A DNA stretch of 5,607 nucleotides, from positions 1 through 5,607 of the forward strand of contig JBLIDK010000084.1 in the NCBI GenBank assembly GCA_047632595.1, written 5' to 3'. The notes beneath the pieces were generated by a model. That model was given only the letters and a program-made list of their open reading frames with translations, searched no databases and had not been told where the DNA came from. This document shows, one piece after another, positions 4,476 to 5,607 of the stretch (positions are counted from its first letter, which is position 1; every line of letters starts with the position of its first letter). The translations under genes were made by a program, and so were the position numbers. Origin of the DNA: JBLIDK01 sp047632595 (GTDB lineage: Bacteria > Bacteroidota > Bacteroidia > Sphingobacteriales > Sphingobacteriaceae).

Positions 4476-5607
4476 TTATGTTCTAATGTTATCAGATCTA
4501 TACTTATGAGGAGGAATGTTATATTTTGCTTTAAAAGATTTTATAAAATGTGATGAATTTATATAACCGCAATCATAACAGATTTGGTTTATGTTTAAAT
4601 TACTTTCGCTAAGAAGTACTCTAGCATGTTCAAGACGTTTGGACTTTATCCACCTAGAAGGTGTCGTATCAAATGTGTTTTTAAAATCTCTTTTAAACGC
4701 TGATAAACTGCGGCCACATAATTTGGCAAATTCTTCAATTTTTAAATTGTATAAGAAATTTTCAGACATTATAGTTTCTAGATCTATACCTGTTTTGTTG
4801 CTCTTTTGCTTTTCACTTTGAAATTCTGATTTGTTTGGACGTATTCCTGTAACAAATTCTTCTATTTCTGCTAAAATTGGATATGTTTCACCTGTCCAGA
4901 AAAGATGATCATTACCCCGAAATTCAACAAGTTTAGAATTAGGAATACGCTCTGCTAGATATCTGCCTTCTTCAACAAGAATTTCTATTTCATCTTTTCT
5001 AAACAGAAGAAGCGCTGGAACTTTAATTGAGCCCAAAATCCCAGTCACATCAATTTGTGTACACTGCTTATGCAAAATTAATGCAGCTTTCGGGCTTGCG
5101 CCAGAACGCAAATAAATAGCCAGCCAATCCATAAAGCTATTATCATGTGCTAATGATGGAACTAAAGATCTAAGCCCATCAAGATTCCCATGTGCCCAAT
5201 TGTCTTCAATTAATTTATTAGAAACTTCACGTTCTTTATCTTTAGGAGCCCAAGGGTAATCTTTTGAATATCTCCGTTTTGCAAATATTCCAAAACCAAT
5301 TACTCCTAAGGTTCTTTGAGAATAATTTAAAGAAAATAAAAGACTAACTGATCCTCCTTCTGAATGACTAAATAAAAATGCCTTTTCTGAATTTGTAGCA
5401 TCCAAAACTGCATTGATATCGTCCATTCGCTCTTCCATAGTAGAATACTTATCTGAACGATCTGAAAGTCCTGTGCCCCTTTTATCGAAAATTATCAGTC
5501 TAGAGAACAAGGAAAGCCTAGTTAAAAAGGCGGAAAGCCTTGGCTCAGTCCACATCATATCAATATTTGAAACCCAACCTGGAATATATAAAATGTCAAT
5601 TGGTCCT
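4476..5607 (-). CDS. Alpha/beta-hydrolase fused to AraC-type DNA-binding domain (N-terminus beyond window)
   Basis: The frame stays open to the right edge. The Met at 5558 is internal, because 16 more codons upstream read GPIDILYIPGWVSNID, matching the strand and HGxP-like region of this hydrolase family. Numbered from that Met, residues 1-237 form an alpha/beta-hydrolase of the kind often fused to adenylate cyclases: FDKRGTGLSDR (24-34), nucleophile elbow SHSEGG (64-69, Ser66), Asp189 in RKDE and His218 in GNDHLFW, a complete triad. A polar, Lys/Ser-rich linker (about 240-258) leads to an AraC/XylS domain (about 262-358). It has two helix-turn-helix units, one around IEEFAKLCGRSLSAFKRDF (274-292) and the second around NINQICYDCGYINSSHFIKSF (322-342), and ends in PPHKYR. 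It is probably a cytoplasmic transcription regulator in which the hydrolase fold senses or turns over a ligand (inference). A target could be the lipoprotein gene downstream. Confidence 0.93.
   Translation of the reverse strand, partial: GPIDILYIPGWVSNIDMMWTEPRLSAFLTRLSLFSRLIIFDKRGTGLSDRSDKYSTMEERMDDINAVLDATNSEKAFLFSHSEGGSVSLLFSLNYSQRTLGVIGFGIFAKRRYSKDYPWAPKDKEREVSNKLIEDNWAHGNLDGLRSLVPSLAHDNSFMDWLAIYLRSGASPKAALILHKQCTQIDVTGILGSIKVPALLLFRKDEIEILVEEGRYLAERIPNSKLVEFRGNDHLFWTGETYPILAEIEEFVTGIRPNKSEFQSEKQKSNKTGIDLETIMSENFLYNLKIEEFAKLCGRSLSAFKRDFKNTFDTTPSRWIKSKRLEHARVLLSESNLNINQICYDCGYINSSHFIKSFKAKYNIPPHKYRSDNIRT

Noticed and set aside
4591..4821. 76-codon plus-strand open frame
   Set aside because: It is antisense to the conserved AraC helix-turn-helix region; a shadow frame with no supporting signal.

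Overview
The window is AT-rich and reads like a Bacteroidota chromosome, most likely a flavobacterium. The evidence is the strongly AT-biased codon use, two short lipoproteins with typical lipoboxes, weak or absent Shine-Dalgarno sequences, and intergenic imperfect palindromes of a kind I associate with this phylum (from memory, not checked). All well-supported genes lie on the minus strand, so they are read from high to low coordinates.

In reading order, the right edge holds a gene cut by the window end. It encodes an alpha/beta-hydrolase domain fused to a C-terminal AraC-type DNA-binding domain (4476-5607). After a 118-bp gap with a 13-bp tandem repeat and a set of AAAGTTC half-sites comes a small NTF2/SnoaL-like lipoprotein (3878-4357), followed by a clear hairpin terminator (3803-3842). 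Next is an alpha/beta-hydrolase lipoprotein (2738-3757), then a 66-bp palindromic element (2670-2735). A tightly coupled pair follows: a PLP-dependent group II decarboxylase (1169-2653) whose stop codon overlaps the start of an ABM-like small protein (837-1169). A second, 214-bp imperfect palindrome (612-825) ends this unit.

The left 600 bp holds no convincing complete gene. It has four tandem copies, plus a decayed fifth, of a 100-101-bp repeat (148-549, remnant to about 585). This block is bracketed by inverted GTTGGCGTG motifs at 119-127 and 618-626. A possible tail of another gene on the plus strand occupies 1-75.

The main point of interest is the architecture. Segments are separated by imperfect inverted repeats whose outer arms end in GTTG/CAAC. 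The arms facing each other across a segment match: GTTGGCGTG on both sides of the repeat block, GTTGTAACAC on both sides of the decarboxylase unit. The exact 15-mer gttgtaacacgttat also recurs as a direct repeat at 811-825 and 2722-2736, with the two-gene unit in between. This resembles a cassette array with attC-like or terminal-repeat-like boundaries, but no integrase or transposase is in view and the canonical attC core is not evident. The second point is the hydrolase-AraC fusion, which could be a ligand-sensing regulator built on a hydrolase fold. How the genes work together is not determined. The decarboxylase and its ABM-like partner are clearly co-expressed, and the regulator could control the lipoprotein gene just downstream.
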